From the NCBI RefSeq assembly GCF_000717875.1, contig NZ_JOCT01000009.1:1-64000 (forward strand): a DNA stretch of 64,000 nt. Direction: 5' to 3'. The translations under genes and the position numbers were made by a program. The first letter of the stretch is position 1. The number at the start of each line of letters is the position of its first letter. The notes below the pieces were generated by a model, which saw only the letters and a program-made list of their open reading frames with translations, had not been told where the DNA came from and ran no database searches. The DNA is from Streptomyces sp. NRRL S-455 (GTDB lineage Bacteria; Actinomycetota; Actinomycetes; Streptomycetales; Streptomycetaceae). Positions 56,407 to 64,000 of the stretch are shown one piece after another.

Positions 56407-56860
56407 GCAGGTCAGGCTGTCCGACGAGGACCTCTGACGTCCACCTCTTTCCCGGGACGCATACGAGCTTTTGGCCAGTTGTAGCCGACTGCACAGAGGG
56501 CCGACATGCGCCGGTCGTTTCACGTGAAACACGGGAGCCACTCAGTACGTGACGGCGCTGATGGTTCGCGCCGCGCCCTCATTCGTGAGGAGGGAAGGGG
56601 GGACTTGTGTGCACAGCGGTGGCCGGTATGGTCGACTCCGGTTCGTGTCCGGGGCGGGGTGGCCCGTCCGGCATCGGCCCCGTGCTGCGGCCAATGTCAC
56701 ACTCTCGCCTTACTTGTCCGTACAGAGCTGGGACACGTGTTGAATATGGCCGCATTGGCCACGACACGGATGGGAACGCAGTCCGTCCACGGGGGACAGC
56801 AGGCACCTTCCGACCGGAAGTGCGCAGACCGACCGAGAGATGCTCGAGGCGAGGCACACC
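56407..56860. promoter_or_regulatory. GNAT/flavohaemoglobin divergent region
   Basis: 454 bp between divergent genes. It contains a parS (56517-56530), no credible gene, and a lower-GC stretch (56690-56770) that may carry the flavohaemoglobin promoter. I found no clear NsrR-type palindrome by eye. Confidence 0.45.
56517..56530. other. parS: parS site (exact)
   Basis: Exact GTTTCACGTGAAAC in the GNAT/flavohaemoglobin gap. Confidence 0.95.
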
Positions 56861-58225
56861 ATGGACGCTCCGACCACCACGTCGGCCGACAACGGCACTT
56901 CTGGCGGCGGAGGCGGCTGGTTCACGCCCCGCACCAGGCCGATAAAGGACCCCGACGGTGAGCCCGGCACGGAGGAAGGGCGTCGACCGGCCGCTGACTC
57001 GACGACCGGCAGTACGGACACCGACGTGGTCCAAGAACCCGGCCCCGAGGTCTCAAGACCCGCCGAGGCGTCGCCTTCGGAGCCGGCCGCCTCCGCCACG
57101 CCCGGGGAAGCGTCCCCGGACGCCATCCTGATCCGCCGTGCGATGGCCGAGGTCACCCCCGTGGCCGACAAGGTCACGTCGTACTTCTACGCACTGCTCT
57201 TCGTCCGCTACCCGGACCTGCGGTCGTTGTTCCCGGCCGCGATGGACACCCAGCGGGACCGGCTGCTCAGGGCGTTGCTCACAGCGGCCGAACACATCGA
57301 CAACACCGATGTCCTCGTCGACTACCTGCAGAACCTCGGCCGGGGCCACCGGAAGTACGGAACGCGGCCCGAGCACTACCCGGCCGTCGGCGAATGCCTC
57401 ATCGGCGCGCTGAGCAAGTACGCCACCGGCGTCTGGAACGAGGAGATGGAGGCGGCCTGGATCCGGACGTACACCACGATCTCCCAGATCATGATCGACG
57501 CGGCGGCCGCGGACGAGCTGCGAGCTCCGGCCTGGTGGTACGCGGAGGTCGTCACACACGACCTGAGAACCCCGGACGTCGCCGTCATCACCGTCCGCCC
57601 CGACCAGCCGTACCCCTTCCTCGCCGGGCAGTACACGAGCGTGGAGACTCCTTGGTGGCCGAGGATCTGGCGGCACTACTCCTTCGCTTCGGCGCCCCGC
57701 TCCGACGGCCTGCTGACGTTCCACGTGAAGGCCGTCCCCGCGGGCTGGGTCTCCAACGCCCTGGTGCACCGCGCCCGCCCCGGTGACATCATCCGGCTCG
57801 GCCCGCCCGCCGGTTCGATGACCGTGGACCACACCACCGACAGCGGTCTGCTGTGCGTGGGCGGCGGCACGGGCATCGCACCGATCAAGGCGATGGTCGA
57901 GGACGTCGCCGAGCACGGGGAGCGCCGGTCGGTCGAGGTCTTCTACGGTGCCCGCACCGACCACGACCTGTATGACATCGACACCATGCTCCGTCTCCAG
58001 CAGGCCCACCCGTGGCTCTCGGTGCGGGCCATCATCGACCAGCAGGCGCACCAGCAGCTCCCGGACGCCGTACGCGCCTTCGGCCCGTGGAGCGAATACG
58101 ACGCCTACCTATCGGGCCCGCCAGGGATGATCCGCAGCGGGGTGGACGCGCTGCGGAGCGTCGGCATCCCGTCCGAGCGGATACGGCACGACTCGGTGGA
58201 TGAACTGGTCGCGGCCTGGTCCTGA
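56861..58225 (+). CDS. Flavohaemoprotein, putative nitric oxide dioxygenase
   Basis: 454 residues from the ATG at 56861 (another at 56840). An N-terminal ~85-residue disordered acidic extension, then a globin domain: SYFYALLFVRYP with the B10 Tyr region, proximal His163 in RGHRKYGTRPEHY; next an FAD-binding barrel with RHYSFAS, and an NAD domain with GGGTGIAPIKAMVE, ending GPPGMIRSGVDAL. It detoxifies NO to nitrate with NAD(P)H. It is longer than the usual ~400 residues because of the tail. The convergent nudix gene begins 13 bp later. Confidence 0.88.
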   Translation: MDAPTTTSADNGTSGGGGGWFTPRTRPIKDPDGEPGTEEGRRPAADSTTGSTDTDVVQEPGPEVSRPAEASPSEPAASATPGEASPDAILIRRAMAEVTPVADKVTSYFYALLFVRYPDLRSLFPAAMDTQRDRLLRALLTAAEHIDNTDVLVDYLQNLGRGHRKYGTRPEHYPAVGECLIGALSKYATGVWNEEMEAAWIRTYTTISQIMIDAAAADELRAPAWWYAEVVTHDLRTPDVAVITVRPDQPYPFLAGQYTSVETPWWPRIWRHYSFASAPRSDGLLTFHVKAVPAGWVSNALVHRARPGDIIRLGPPAGSMTVDHTTDSGLLCVGGGTGIAPIKAMVEDVAEHGERRSVEVFYGARTDHDLYDIDTMLRLQQAHPWLSVRAIIDQQAHQQLPDAVRAFGPWSEYDAYLSGPPGMIRSGVDALRSVGIPSERIRHDSVDELVAAWS

Positions 58226-58238
58226 TCCGTCGCCGGTG

Positions 58239-58721
58239 TCAACCCAGGTCCGGGGCGTGCATGGCGCGTACGCCCTCGATGTTGCCGTCCAGATAGTGCC
58301 GCAGTGACAGCGGAACGAGATGGACCGAGGCGATGCCCACCCGGGTGAAGGGTACGCGCACGATCTCGTACTCGCCGACGGGCTCGTCCACCTCGGGGCC
58401 ATGGCGCAGAGAGGGGTCCATGGACTCCAGGCGGCAGACGAAGAAGTGCTGCACCTTCACACCGGTCGCGCCGCCGTCCTCGCCGATGTGCTCCATGGTG
58501 TCCACGAAGCAGGGCACCACATCGGTGATCTTCGCGCCGAGTTCCTCGTACACCTCCCGGTGCAGGGCGTCGACGACGGTCGAGTCGGTGGGCTCGACCC
58601 CACCGCCGGGGGTGAGCCAGTAGGGGTCGACGCCGGGCTTGGTGCGCTTGATCAGGATCAGGTCGTCACCGTCCAGCAGAACGGCGCGGGCGGTGCGCTT
58701 GACCACGGGTCGGACGGTCAT
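58239..58721 (-). CDS. Nudix hydrolase
   Basis: 160 residues from ATG. Nudix box with LTPGGGVEPTDSTVVDALHR and the catalytic REVYEELG. It hydrolyses a nucleoside diphosphate-X compound, substrate unknown. A longer frame upstream runs over the parS-like site and LysR and is not coding. Its ribosome binding site is weak. Confidence 0.88.
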   Translation of the reverse strand: MTVRPVVKRTARAVLLDGDDLILIKRTKPGVDPYWLTPGGGVEPTDSTVVDALHREVYEELGAKITDVVPCFVDTMEHIGEDGGATGVKVQHFFVCRLESMDPSLRHGPEVDEPVGEYEIVRVPFTRVGIASVHLVPLSLRHYLDGNIEGVRAMHAPDLG

Positions 58722-58742
58722 GAGTGAAATGTGGCCCGGCTG

Positions 58743-58756
58743 GTTCCACGTGAAAC
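58743..58756. other. parS-like site with one mismatch
   Basis: GTTCCACGTGAAAC, one base (position 4) off the consensus and therefore not a perfect dyad; in the nudix/LysR gap. Streptomyces parS tolerate single changes, so it may still bind ParB weakly. Confidence 0.6.
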
Positions 58757-58843
58757 ATCGCGAAATGTCACCGGAGGAGCTCTCAGAGTGAGGTGCTGTC
58801 CTGCGGTGCAACCGGTACGGTCCGGCACCCGTGCCCGGGTACC

Positions 58844-59749
58844 TCAGCACCAGTCGGCCGATGCGAGCTGCAGCCACTCGTGAGCCCGTGCGATGTGAGG
58901 CATCGCGAGGGTCCCGGTCCGGACCACCAGGAAGTACGTCCGCAGCGGAGGCACCGCCGGATCGTGCAGGGCGACGACCTCTCCCCGCTCCAGAGCGGCA
59001 GCACACAGATAGCGCGGCAGCACCGCCATACCCGCACCCGCGACCGTACACGCAAGCACCGCGCGCAGGTCGGGGACGATGACCGTGCCCGGGGCGGCCG
59101 GACGCGAGTCGAAGACGGACGCCCAGTAGCGGGAGACGAAGGGCAGCGACTCGTGCACCTCCACCACGGGTACCTGCTCCAGGGCCGGCTCCGGCTTGAG
59201 GTCCGGCTGTCCGGCGTCGATCTGCTCGGCCCATCGAGGGGCGGCGACCAGGACGTGCTCCTCGTCGCAGAGCGCAGTCGCTGTGAGCAGCGGGCCACGC
59301 GGCCGGGCCGTGCAAATGGCCAGATCGTGATGCCCGGCGGAAAGCCCTTCCAGCGTTTCCTCGGCGGTGCCGAAAGAGGCGCGGAGGGCGAACCCCTGGC
59401 CGTCCTCACCGATCAGCTCGGTGAGCGCGGGCAGGGCCCGTTCAGCGGTGAACTCCGGAGGGCCGGCGAGGTGCAGCGTCCGTAAGGAGGAGTCGTCGTC
59501 GAGACCGGTCTCGGTGATCTCCACCAGGGCATCGAGATGTGGTGCGGCCTTGTGGGCGAGCTCGTCGCCGATGCTCGTCGGGGTCACGCCGCGGGCCTGC
59601 CGAAGGAACAGAGGGCGGCCCAGTTGCCGTTCCAGCGTCCTGATCTGCGAGGTGACGGCCGGCTGCGAGAGACCCAGCAGGGCGGCGGCACGCGTGAAGG
59701 AACCGGCCCGGTGCACGGTCACAAAGGTCCGTAGCAAGGCCAGATCCAC
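58844..59749 (-). CDS. LysR family transcriptional regulator
   Basis: 301 residues from ATG. N-terminal helix-turn-helix (LALLRTFVTVHRAGSFTRAA, LSQPAVTSQIRTLERQLG) and a PBP2-like effector domain. It is followed by the nudix gene and a parS-like site and preceded by the transsulfuration gene on the same strand; its target and effector are not known. Confidence 0.92.
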   Translation of the reverse strand: MDLALLRTFVTVHRAGSFTRAAALLGLSQPAVTSQIRTLERQLGRPLFLRQARGVTPTSIGDELAHKAAPHLDALVEITETGLDDDSSLRTLHLAGPPEFTAERALPALTELIGEDGQGFALRASFGTAEETLEGLSAGHHDLAICTARPRGPLLTATALCDEEHVLVAAPRWAEQIDAGQPDLKPEPALEQVPVVEVHESLPFVSRYWASVFDSRPAAPGTVIVPDLRAVLACTVAGAGMAVLPRYLCAAALERGEVVALHDPAVPPLRTYFLVVRTGTLAMPHIARAHEWLQLASADWC

Positions 59750-59948
59750 CGCAGCACTCTCCCCTCTCAGCCCCGCTCCCCACCCCCCGACCGCGCCAAC
59801 TATAAATAAGTCGATAGGTCTCTGTCGCTACTGTGATTGGACACTGACAGAGAGTCAACTAGCCTTGGTCGCGCGGTTCTTGCGCGCGGAACCGGAGGAC
59901 GGTCCGAGCCACGAGGGGGGAGGCTCGGACCGTCCGGCAGGGGAACGG
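59750..59948 (-). promoter_or_regulatory. LysR upstream region with an inverted repeat
   Basis: CTCTGTC (59820-59826) and GACAGAG (59846-59852) form a 7-bp inverted repeat over a 19-base spacer, in a lower-GC stretch (TATAAATA at 59801-59808) about 70-100 bp upstream of the LysR start. It resembles a LysR-type operator or promoter element. The right part holds the terminator listed at 59897-59935. Confidence 0.4.
59897..59935 (-). terminator. Terminator after the transsulfuration gene
   Basis: Perfect 14-bp stem (59897-59910 with 59922-59935) and an 11-base loop, 14 bp after the gene stop on the minus strand. It separates that gene from the LysR promoter. Confidence 0.82.
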
Positions 59949-61187
59949 TCAAGCCGCCGACGTGTCCAGCGCACACAGCACGTCCGCCACCAGGTCCTCC
60001 GGGTCCTCGGCGCCGACCGACAGGCGGATGAAACCCTCCGGCACCGCGTCTCCACCCCAGCGCCCGCGCCGTTCTGCCGTGGACCGCACTCCGCCGAAGC
60101 TCGTCGCGTCGTCCACGATCCGCAGCGCGTCGAGGAATCGGTCGGCACGCGCACGCGTGGGCAGCGTGAACGACACCACGCACCCGAAGCGCCGCATCTG
60201 CTGCGAGGCGATCTTGTGGGAGGGGTCGTCGGGGAGTCCCGGATAGCGCAGCCCGGTCACCTCGGGCCGCTCGCGCAGCGCCTCGGCGACCGTCAGGGCG
60301 GTCGCGCACTGCCGGTCGACCCGCATCTGGAGCGTCGCGATCGAGCGGTGGGCGAGCCAGGCCTCCATGGGCCCGGGAATCGCACCGACGATCTTGCGCC
60401 AGCGGTGCACGGCGGCCATGGCCTCGGCGTCCCGTCCGACGACGTAGCCCAGCAGGATGTCGCCGTGACCGGTGAGCTGCTTGGTTCCACTGGCCACCGC
60501 GAAGTCGGCCCCGAGTTCCAGGGGACGCTGGCCGAGCGGTGTCGCGAGGGTGTTGTCGACGGCCACCAGGGCACCACGCGCGTGCGCCGCCTCGGCGAGC
60601 CGCCTGATGTCGCACACGTCGAGCCCCGGGTTCGACGGGGTCTCGAGCCACAGCAGCTTCGCGCCGTCGAGGACGTCGAGCTGGGCATCGCCGCCGGTCG
60701 GCGCGGTACGCACCTCGATGCCGTACGCCTCCAGCTGGGCGCGGACCAGAGGCAGTGCCTGGTACCCGTCGTCGGGCAGGACGCACACGTCCCCGGTGCG
60801 CAGCCGGGAGAAGAGCACGGCAGAGATCGCGGCCATGCCCGAGGCGAACACGAGCGTCTCGGCGGTGTCCTGGCCGGGTGCCTCCAGCTCCCCGACGGCG
60901 CGCTCCAGGAGCGTCCAGGTCGGGTTCTCGTCACGGCCGTAGGTGTAGGGGCCGGTGGGGTCTCCGGGCAGGTGGTAGTGGGCGGCGAACACGGGCCCGG
61001 GCAGGATGGGCTCGTGCCTGACCGGCTCGGGCAGCCCGGCCCGCACCGCGCGCGTGCCGTCACCGCCACCGACGCCGGAACCCGAGACCATCCCGTCCGC
61101 GACACGTGCCATCCGGCCCGTGTCGCTCGTCGCCGGGGCGGCACCGCCCGTCACCTGAGGCCCGTCGCCCGTCGCGGATCCGCTCAT
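59949..61187 (-). CDS. Transsulfuration PLP enzyme (cystathionine gamma-lyase/synthase family)
   Basis: 412 residues from an ATG overlapping the phosphatase stop (ATGA). Fold type I PLP enzyme: FAAHYHLPGDPTGPYTYGRD, FASGMAAISAVLFS, WLETPSNPGLDVCDI, the PLP lysine in ASGTKQLTGHGD, and SVGAEDPEDLVADV. An N-terminal ~40-residue disordered segment is present. It may cleave or make cystathionine; the exact reaction cannot be told from sequence. It is coupled to the phosphatase gene. Confidence 0.88.
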   Translation of the reverse strand: MSGSATGDGPQVTGGAAPATSDTGRMARVADGMVSGSGVGGGDGTRAVRAGLPEPVRHEPILPGPVFAAHYHLPGDPTGPYTYGRDENPTWTLLERAVGELEAPGQDTAETLVFASGMAAISAVLFSRLRTGDVCVLPDDGYQALPLVRAQLEAYGIEVRTAPTGGDAQLDVLDGAKLLWLETPSNPGLDVCDIRRLAEAAHARGALVAVDNTLATPLGQRPLELGADFAVASGTKQLTGHGDILLGYVVGRDAEAMAAVHRWRKIVGAIPGPMEAWLAHRSIATLQMRVDRQCATALTVAEALRERPEVTGLRYPGLPDDPSHKIASQQMRRFGCVVSFTLPTRARADRFLDALRIVDDATSFGGVRSTAERRGRWGGDAVPEGFIRLSVGAEDPEDLVADVLCALDTSAA

Positions 61188-61675
61188 ACCACGTTTCCCT
61201 CCACGTCCTCACGCACAGCGGCGAGCAGACCGCTGCTCGCCGCCTCCACCATCTCAAGACACTCCTCGAAGCCGTCCACATCCCCGTAGTAGGGGTCCGG
61301 TACGTCGAGGTCGTCGTCGGCAGAGGGGTCGTACGAACGAAGAAGCCGCACCTTCCGCGCGTCCTGTTCCGTGGGCGCGAGGCGGCGCAGCGCCCCGAGG
61401 TGACCGGCGTCGAGGGCCACGACCAGGTCCAGGCGGGAGAACCACGACGGCTGGAACTGCCGGGCCGTGTGGCTGACGGCGTAGCCGTTCTCCTCCAGGA
61501 CGGCGACCGTGCGCGGGTCGGCGCCGTCGCCTTCGTGCCAGCCGCCCGTGCCGGCGCTGTCGACCTCGACCAGGCCCTCGAGTCCGGCCTCCGCCACCCG
61601 CGCGCGGAAGACGACCTCGGCCATCGGGGAGCGGCAGATGTTGCCCGTGCAGACGAAGCAGACGCGGTACGTCAC
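61184..61675 (-). CDS. Low-molecular-weight protein tyrosine phosphatase
   Basis: 163 residues from ATG. The active-site P-loop C9TGNICR15 and the general-acid Asp in DVPDPYYGD match LMW-PTP. In Streptomyces, a relative (PtpA) influences secondary metabolism when overexpressed; orthology is not claimed. It is translationally coupled to the PLP gene by a 4-base overlap and starts 6 bp after the small membrane-protein stop. Confidence 0.92.
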   Translation of the reverse strand: MTYRVCFVCTGNICRSPMAEVVFRARVAEAGLEGLVEVDSAGTGGWHEGDGADPRTVAVLEENGYAVSHTARQFQPSWFSRLDLVVALDAGHLGALRRLAPTEQDARKVRLLRSYDPSADDDLDVPDPYYGDVDGFEECLEMVEAASSGLLAAVREDVEGNVV

Positions 61676-61681
61676 GACCGG

Positions 61682-62059
61682 TCAGTCCCCGTCGGGCAGA
61701 ACGACGTGCAGCGCCCAGGAGACGACCGAGATGATCAAGCCGCCCAGGACGGCCGTCCAGAAGCCGTCCACGTGGAAGCTCAGGTCGATCTGGTCGGCCA
61801 GCCACGAGGTGAGCAGCAGCATCAGCGCGTTGACGACCAGAGTGAACAGGCCGAGCGTCACTATCAGCAGCGGCAGGCTGAACAGCTTGACGACCGGCTT
61901 GACCAGGAAATTCACCAGACCGAAGATCAGCGCGACGACGACCAGGGTGCCGATCTTCTTGCCCGTGCTGTCACCGGTCAGGGTGATCTTGTCGAGCAGC
62001 CAAACGGCGACCGCCAGGGCACCCGCGTTGGCGATCGTCTTGACTACGAAATTCATCAT
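61682..62059 (-). CDS. Phage holin family protein (4-TM, YvlD-like)
   Basis: 125 residues from tandem ATGs at 62059/62056 (MMNFVVKTIANAGALAVAVW). Four membrane helices, including KKIGTLVVVALIFGLVNFLV and LLIVTLGLFTLVVNALMLLL. Named for the fold; these are chromosomal envelope proteins rather than phage lysis genes. Cotranscribed with phosphatase and PLP genes. Confidence 0.82.
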   Translation of the reverse strand: MMNFVVKTIANAGALAVAVWLLDKITLTGDSTGKKIGTLVVVALIFGLVNFLVKPVVKLFSLPLLIVTLGLFTLVVNALMLLLTSWLADQIDLSFHVDGFWTAVLGGLIISVVSWALHVVLPDGD

Positions 62060-62120
62060 GTGTCTGATCGTGGCAGACCTGATCGGGCACGGGCACAAGA
62101 GGCAGGGGGCGGACCAGGCC

Positions 62121-62438
62121 ATGAAGGCATTCCGGCTGGACGAACTGGAGGCCGAACGCGCCGCCAACGAGGGCGCCTACCTGCAGTTTCTGCGCGAGCA
62201 GAACATGTCGGTCGGCCTGTACGCCCTCGACGCGGGCGACCAGGATCCACAGAAGCCGCACAATCAGGACGAGGTCTACTTCGTTGTGAGCGGCCGTGCC
62301 GCGATCACCGTCGGCCTGGAGACGACGCAGGTGGCGCGCGGCAGCGTGATCTACGTACCGGCGGGCGTGGCCCACAAGTTCCACCACATCACCGAGGACC
62401 TCAGGGTGCTGGTGGTCTTCTCTCCGCCCGAGAGCTGA
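62121..62438 (+). CDS. Cupin domain protein
   Basis: 105 residues from ATG. Cupin motifs: PHNQDEVYFVVSGRA (metal His/Glu) and VIYVPAGVAHKFHH. A small single-domain cupin of unknown substrate, divergent from the holin-family gene across about 60 bp. Confidence 0.85.
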   Translation: MKAFRLDELEAERAANEGAYLQFLREQNMSVGLYALDAGDQDPQKPHNQDEVYFVVSGRAAITVGLETTQVARGSVIYVPAGVAHKFHHITEDLRVLVVFSPPES

Positions 62439-62592
62439 CGAACGGCCACCGGGTTCCCTAGGGGATCGGTCAGGGGAGGACAAGGGGTGCGAGGCCCCCG
62501 CCCGGCCCCCTCTCGGACCTAGCATCGAGTGCAGGACATCAGAACCGACAGGACCCGGCACCCGAACGGGCGGAGAGGTAAGGACGAGGGCG

Positions 62593-62805
62593 ATGCGAGA
62601 GATCTTCGCGGGACTGCCGTGGTGGGTGAAGTGGGTCGCGGTGCCGGTCATCGCCCTGGTCGTGTTCGGCGGGCTGATAGCCAGCGTGGTCGGTTTCGTC
62701 ATCGGACTGCTCTTCAAGGTGCTGGTCTTCGTGGCGCTGGTCAGTGGACTGATCTACGTCGTACGGAAGTTCACGTCGAGCTCCTCGTCGCGCAGCGACT
62801 GGTGA
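62593..62805 (+). CDS. DUF5326 family small membrane protein
   Basis: 70 residues from ATG with GGTAAGGACGAGG upstream. MREIFAGLPWWVKWVAVPVI start, two hydrophobic segments and a Ser-rich basic tail. Streptomyces-restricted family, function unknown. Confidence 0.82.
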   Translation: MREIFAGLPWWVKWVAVPVIALVVFGGLIASVVGFVIGLLFKVLVFVALVSGLIYVVRKFTSSSSSRSDW

Positions 62806-63009
62806 GACCGGTGCGAAACCGGTGGGGGTAGCGGACAACACCTGGAATCTCCGGTTCCCTCGGCCGGGGGAAGTTTCCCGGCGGCGCCGTCTCTGCGCGG
62901 TGACAGACGAATAGAGTCCGGAACTCGACGCGGGGACAGACCCCCGCGAGCGGCGTACCCCCACCCGTGTCTCGGCACGGGCCGCCCCCTCGCGCTTCGG
63001 AAGTGACCC

Positions 63010-63858
63010 TTGGCCCCGGCTGACACCGCACCAGTCCACCTGCACACAGTCCCCGCGCAACCCCGCTCGGCGGAACGGCCCGAGCAGCCTTCTTCCCCCG
63101 CATCACCGCCCCCGGCGACCCTGATCGGCTCCGTCCAGCGCGCGATGCGCCTGCTGGAGACCGTCGCCGGACACGAGTACGGCGCCCCTGCCAAGCAGTT
63201 GGCCCGGGAGACCGGGATCGCGCTGCCCACGACGTACCACCTGCTGCGCACCCTCGTGCACGAGGGCTATCTGCGCCGGGACAAGGGCCTGTTCTTCCTC
63301 GGGGAGGCTGCCGAGCGGCTGAGCAGCAGCGGGGCACGGCAGAAACGTCGCAGCACGATCGTCGACGCGCTCGCGCACTGGCGGGACGTGCTCGGCGTAC
63401 CCGTGTACTACGCCCTGTACCGCGAGGGCGAGATCGAGCTCGTGTGCGTCTCGGACAGCCCGGCCAGTCCCGCGGTCGAGGAATGGGCCGACTTCCGGGA
63501 GACCGGGCACGCGCATGCCATCGGGCAGTGCCTGTTGTCCCAGCTGGACGAGGACGCCCGCCGGGATCACCTCGACCGCTACCCGGTGCAGCCGCTCACG
63601 CCGTACACGGTGCGGGACAACCACAGTCTGCTCCGGCGTCTGGAACGCGCGCGACGGATGGAACCGGTGACCGAACGTCAGGAGTACGCCCTGGGCACGG
63701 TCTGCGCGGCGATTCCGCTCACCCTGGGCACCACGGCCGCGACGATGGCCATCTCCCTGCCCGCCCACCAGACAGACCGGCTGCTCCCCGCGGCCCGGCG
63801 GTTGCAGGATGAGATCGGGCGGCGACTCGGCTCGCTGGCGCTCTCTATCAGTATGTGA
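63010..63858 (+). CDS. ssgR: IclR family regulator, SsgR
   Basis: 282 residues from a TTG at 63010 with GGAAG 7 bases upstream. A disordered ~40-residue lead, then the winged HTH (IGSVQRAMRLLETVAGHEYG, AKQLARETGIALPTTYHLLRTL) and the GAF-like IclR effector domain (VYYALYREGEIELVCVSD, AIGQCLLSQLDEDARRD). The next gene starts like ssgA, so it is assigned as SsgR, the direct activator of ssgA in Streptomyces. Confidence 0.87.
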   Translation: MAPADTAPVHLHTVPAQPRSAERPEQPSSPASPPPATLIGSVQRAMRLLETVAGHEYGAPAKQLARETGIALPTTYHLLRTLVHEGYLRRDKGLFFLGEAAERLSSSGARQKRRSTIVDALAHWRDVLGVPVYYALYREGEIELVCVSDSPASPAVEEWADFRETGHAHAIGQCLLSQLDEDARRDHLDRYPVQPLTPYTVRDNHSLLRRLERARRMEPVTERQEYALGTVCAAIPLTLGTTAATMAISLPAHQTDRLLPAARRLQDEIGRRLGSLALSISM

Positions 63859-63957
63859 AAACTCACTCCTTGTGATCTGCTGTGTACGTTCAGCAAGATT
63901 CCACCGAGTGTCAGAGGTTAGTTCCCGGCCAGTCCACGGCAAATGACGGGGTTAGCG

Positions 63958-64000
63958 ATGCGCGAGTCCGTACAGGCAGAGGTCATGATGAGCTTTCTCG
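63958..64000 (+). CDS. ssgA: Start of ssgA (partial): sporulation-specific cell division activator
   Basis: Only 14 codons are in the window: MRESVQAEVMMSFL, matching the SsgA N-terminus as I know it. SsgA is an actinobacterial SALP protein that helps place FtsZ rings at sporulation septa through SsgB. A GACGGGG sequence precedes the ATG. Partial; assignment rests on these residues and the ssgR neighbour. Confidence 0.75.
   Translation, partial: MRESVQAEVMMSFL

Noticed and set aside
57718..57731. parS-like GTTCCACGTGAAGG in the flavohaemoglobin gene
   Set aside because: Three mismatches; part of an ordinary coding sequence.

Overview
The window is a high-GC actinobacterial chromosome segment whose gene content and order fit Streptomyces: the gyrA-gyrB-dciA-recF-gnd-dnaN-oriC-dnaA-rpmH-rnpA-yidD-yidC-jag-rsmG-parA-parB core, DnaA boxes of the TTGTCCACA type, at least 13 exact copies of the Streptomyces parS (GTTTCACGTGAAAC), and an IclR regulator followed by the first codons of a gene reading like ssgA (the Streptomyces ssgR-ssgA pair). 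No transposase, integrase, CRISPR array or prophage was seen; this is core chromosome.

Layout. 1-3 kb: end of an unidentified membrane protein, a secreted/anchored protein, two tiny Streptomyces proteins (DLW-39 and DUF6344 types) and tRNA-Ile(GAU). 3-12.9 kb: a leftward block (DUF3566, gyrA, gyrB, dciA, recF, gnd, dnaN) for replication initiation and supercoiling. 12.9-13.8 kb: oriC, with 19 DnaA-box-like 9-mers in two clusters. 13.8-15.9 kb: dnaA, with an unusually repeat-rich domain II. 16.2-22.2 kb: a rightward block for ribosome/RNase P (rpmH, rnpA), membrane insertion (yidD, yidC, jag), 16S methylation (rsmG) and segregation (parA, parB). 22.5-34.7 kb: a block syntenic with the oriC-proximal Mycobacterium tuberculosis region (pcnA, DUF6049, MurJ, pseudokinase, sigM, anti-sigma, trxB, trxA), with a sigma-R-type promoter before trxB. 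34.8-45.5 kb: MFS pump, inositol phosphate synthase with a PadR regulator, and a cell-wall cluster (class A PBP, GT87 glycosyltransferase, alanine-racemase-like protein, FemX). 45.7-51 kb: rpsF-ssb-rpsR-rplI, a MATE pump and dnaB. 51-62.8 kb: more lineage-variable accessory metabolism (DHFR-like protein, beta-lactamase-fold hydrolase, GNATs, MarR/MFS pair, flavohaemoglobin, Nudix, LysR, transsulfuration PLP enzyme, low-molecular-weight phosphatase, small membrane proteins, cupin). 63-64 kb: ssgR and the start of ssgA (sporulation septation).

How it works together. DnaA acts at oriC, on a DnaA-box pair in its own promoter, and possibly on box groups upstream of parA and between the MATE gene and dnaB. 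ParB would bind the parS sites, all of which lie to the right of oriC here. Three parS copies lie inside genes (parA, parB, the anti-sigma gene), all in one frame encoding Val-Ser-Arg-Glu-Thr; two convergent gene junctions carry parS as the centre of longer perfect palindromes that look like bidirectional terminators. Starts were adjusted from the longest frames using ribosome binding sites and family lengths; GTG starts are common. All positions and motif counts were made by eye.
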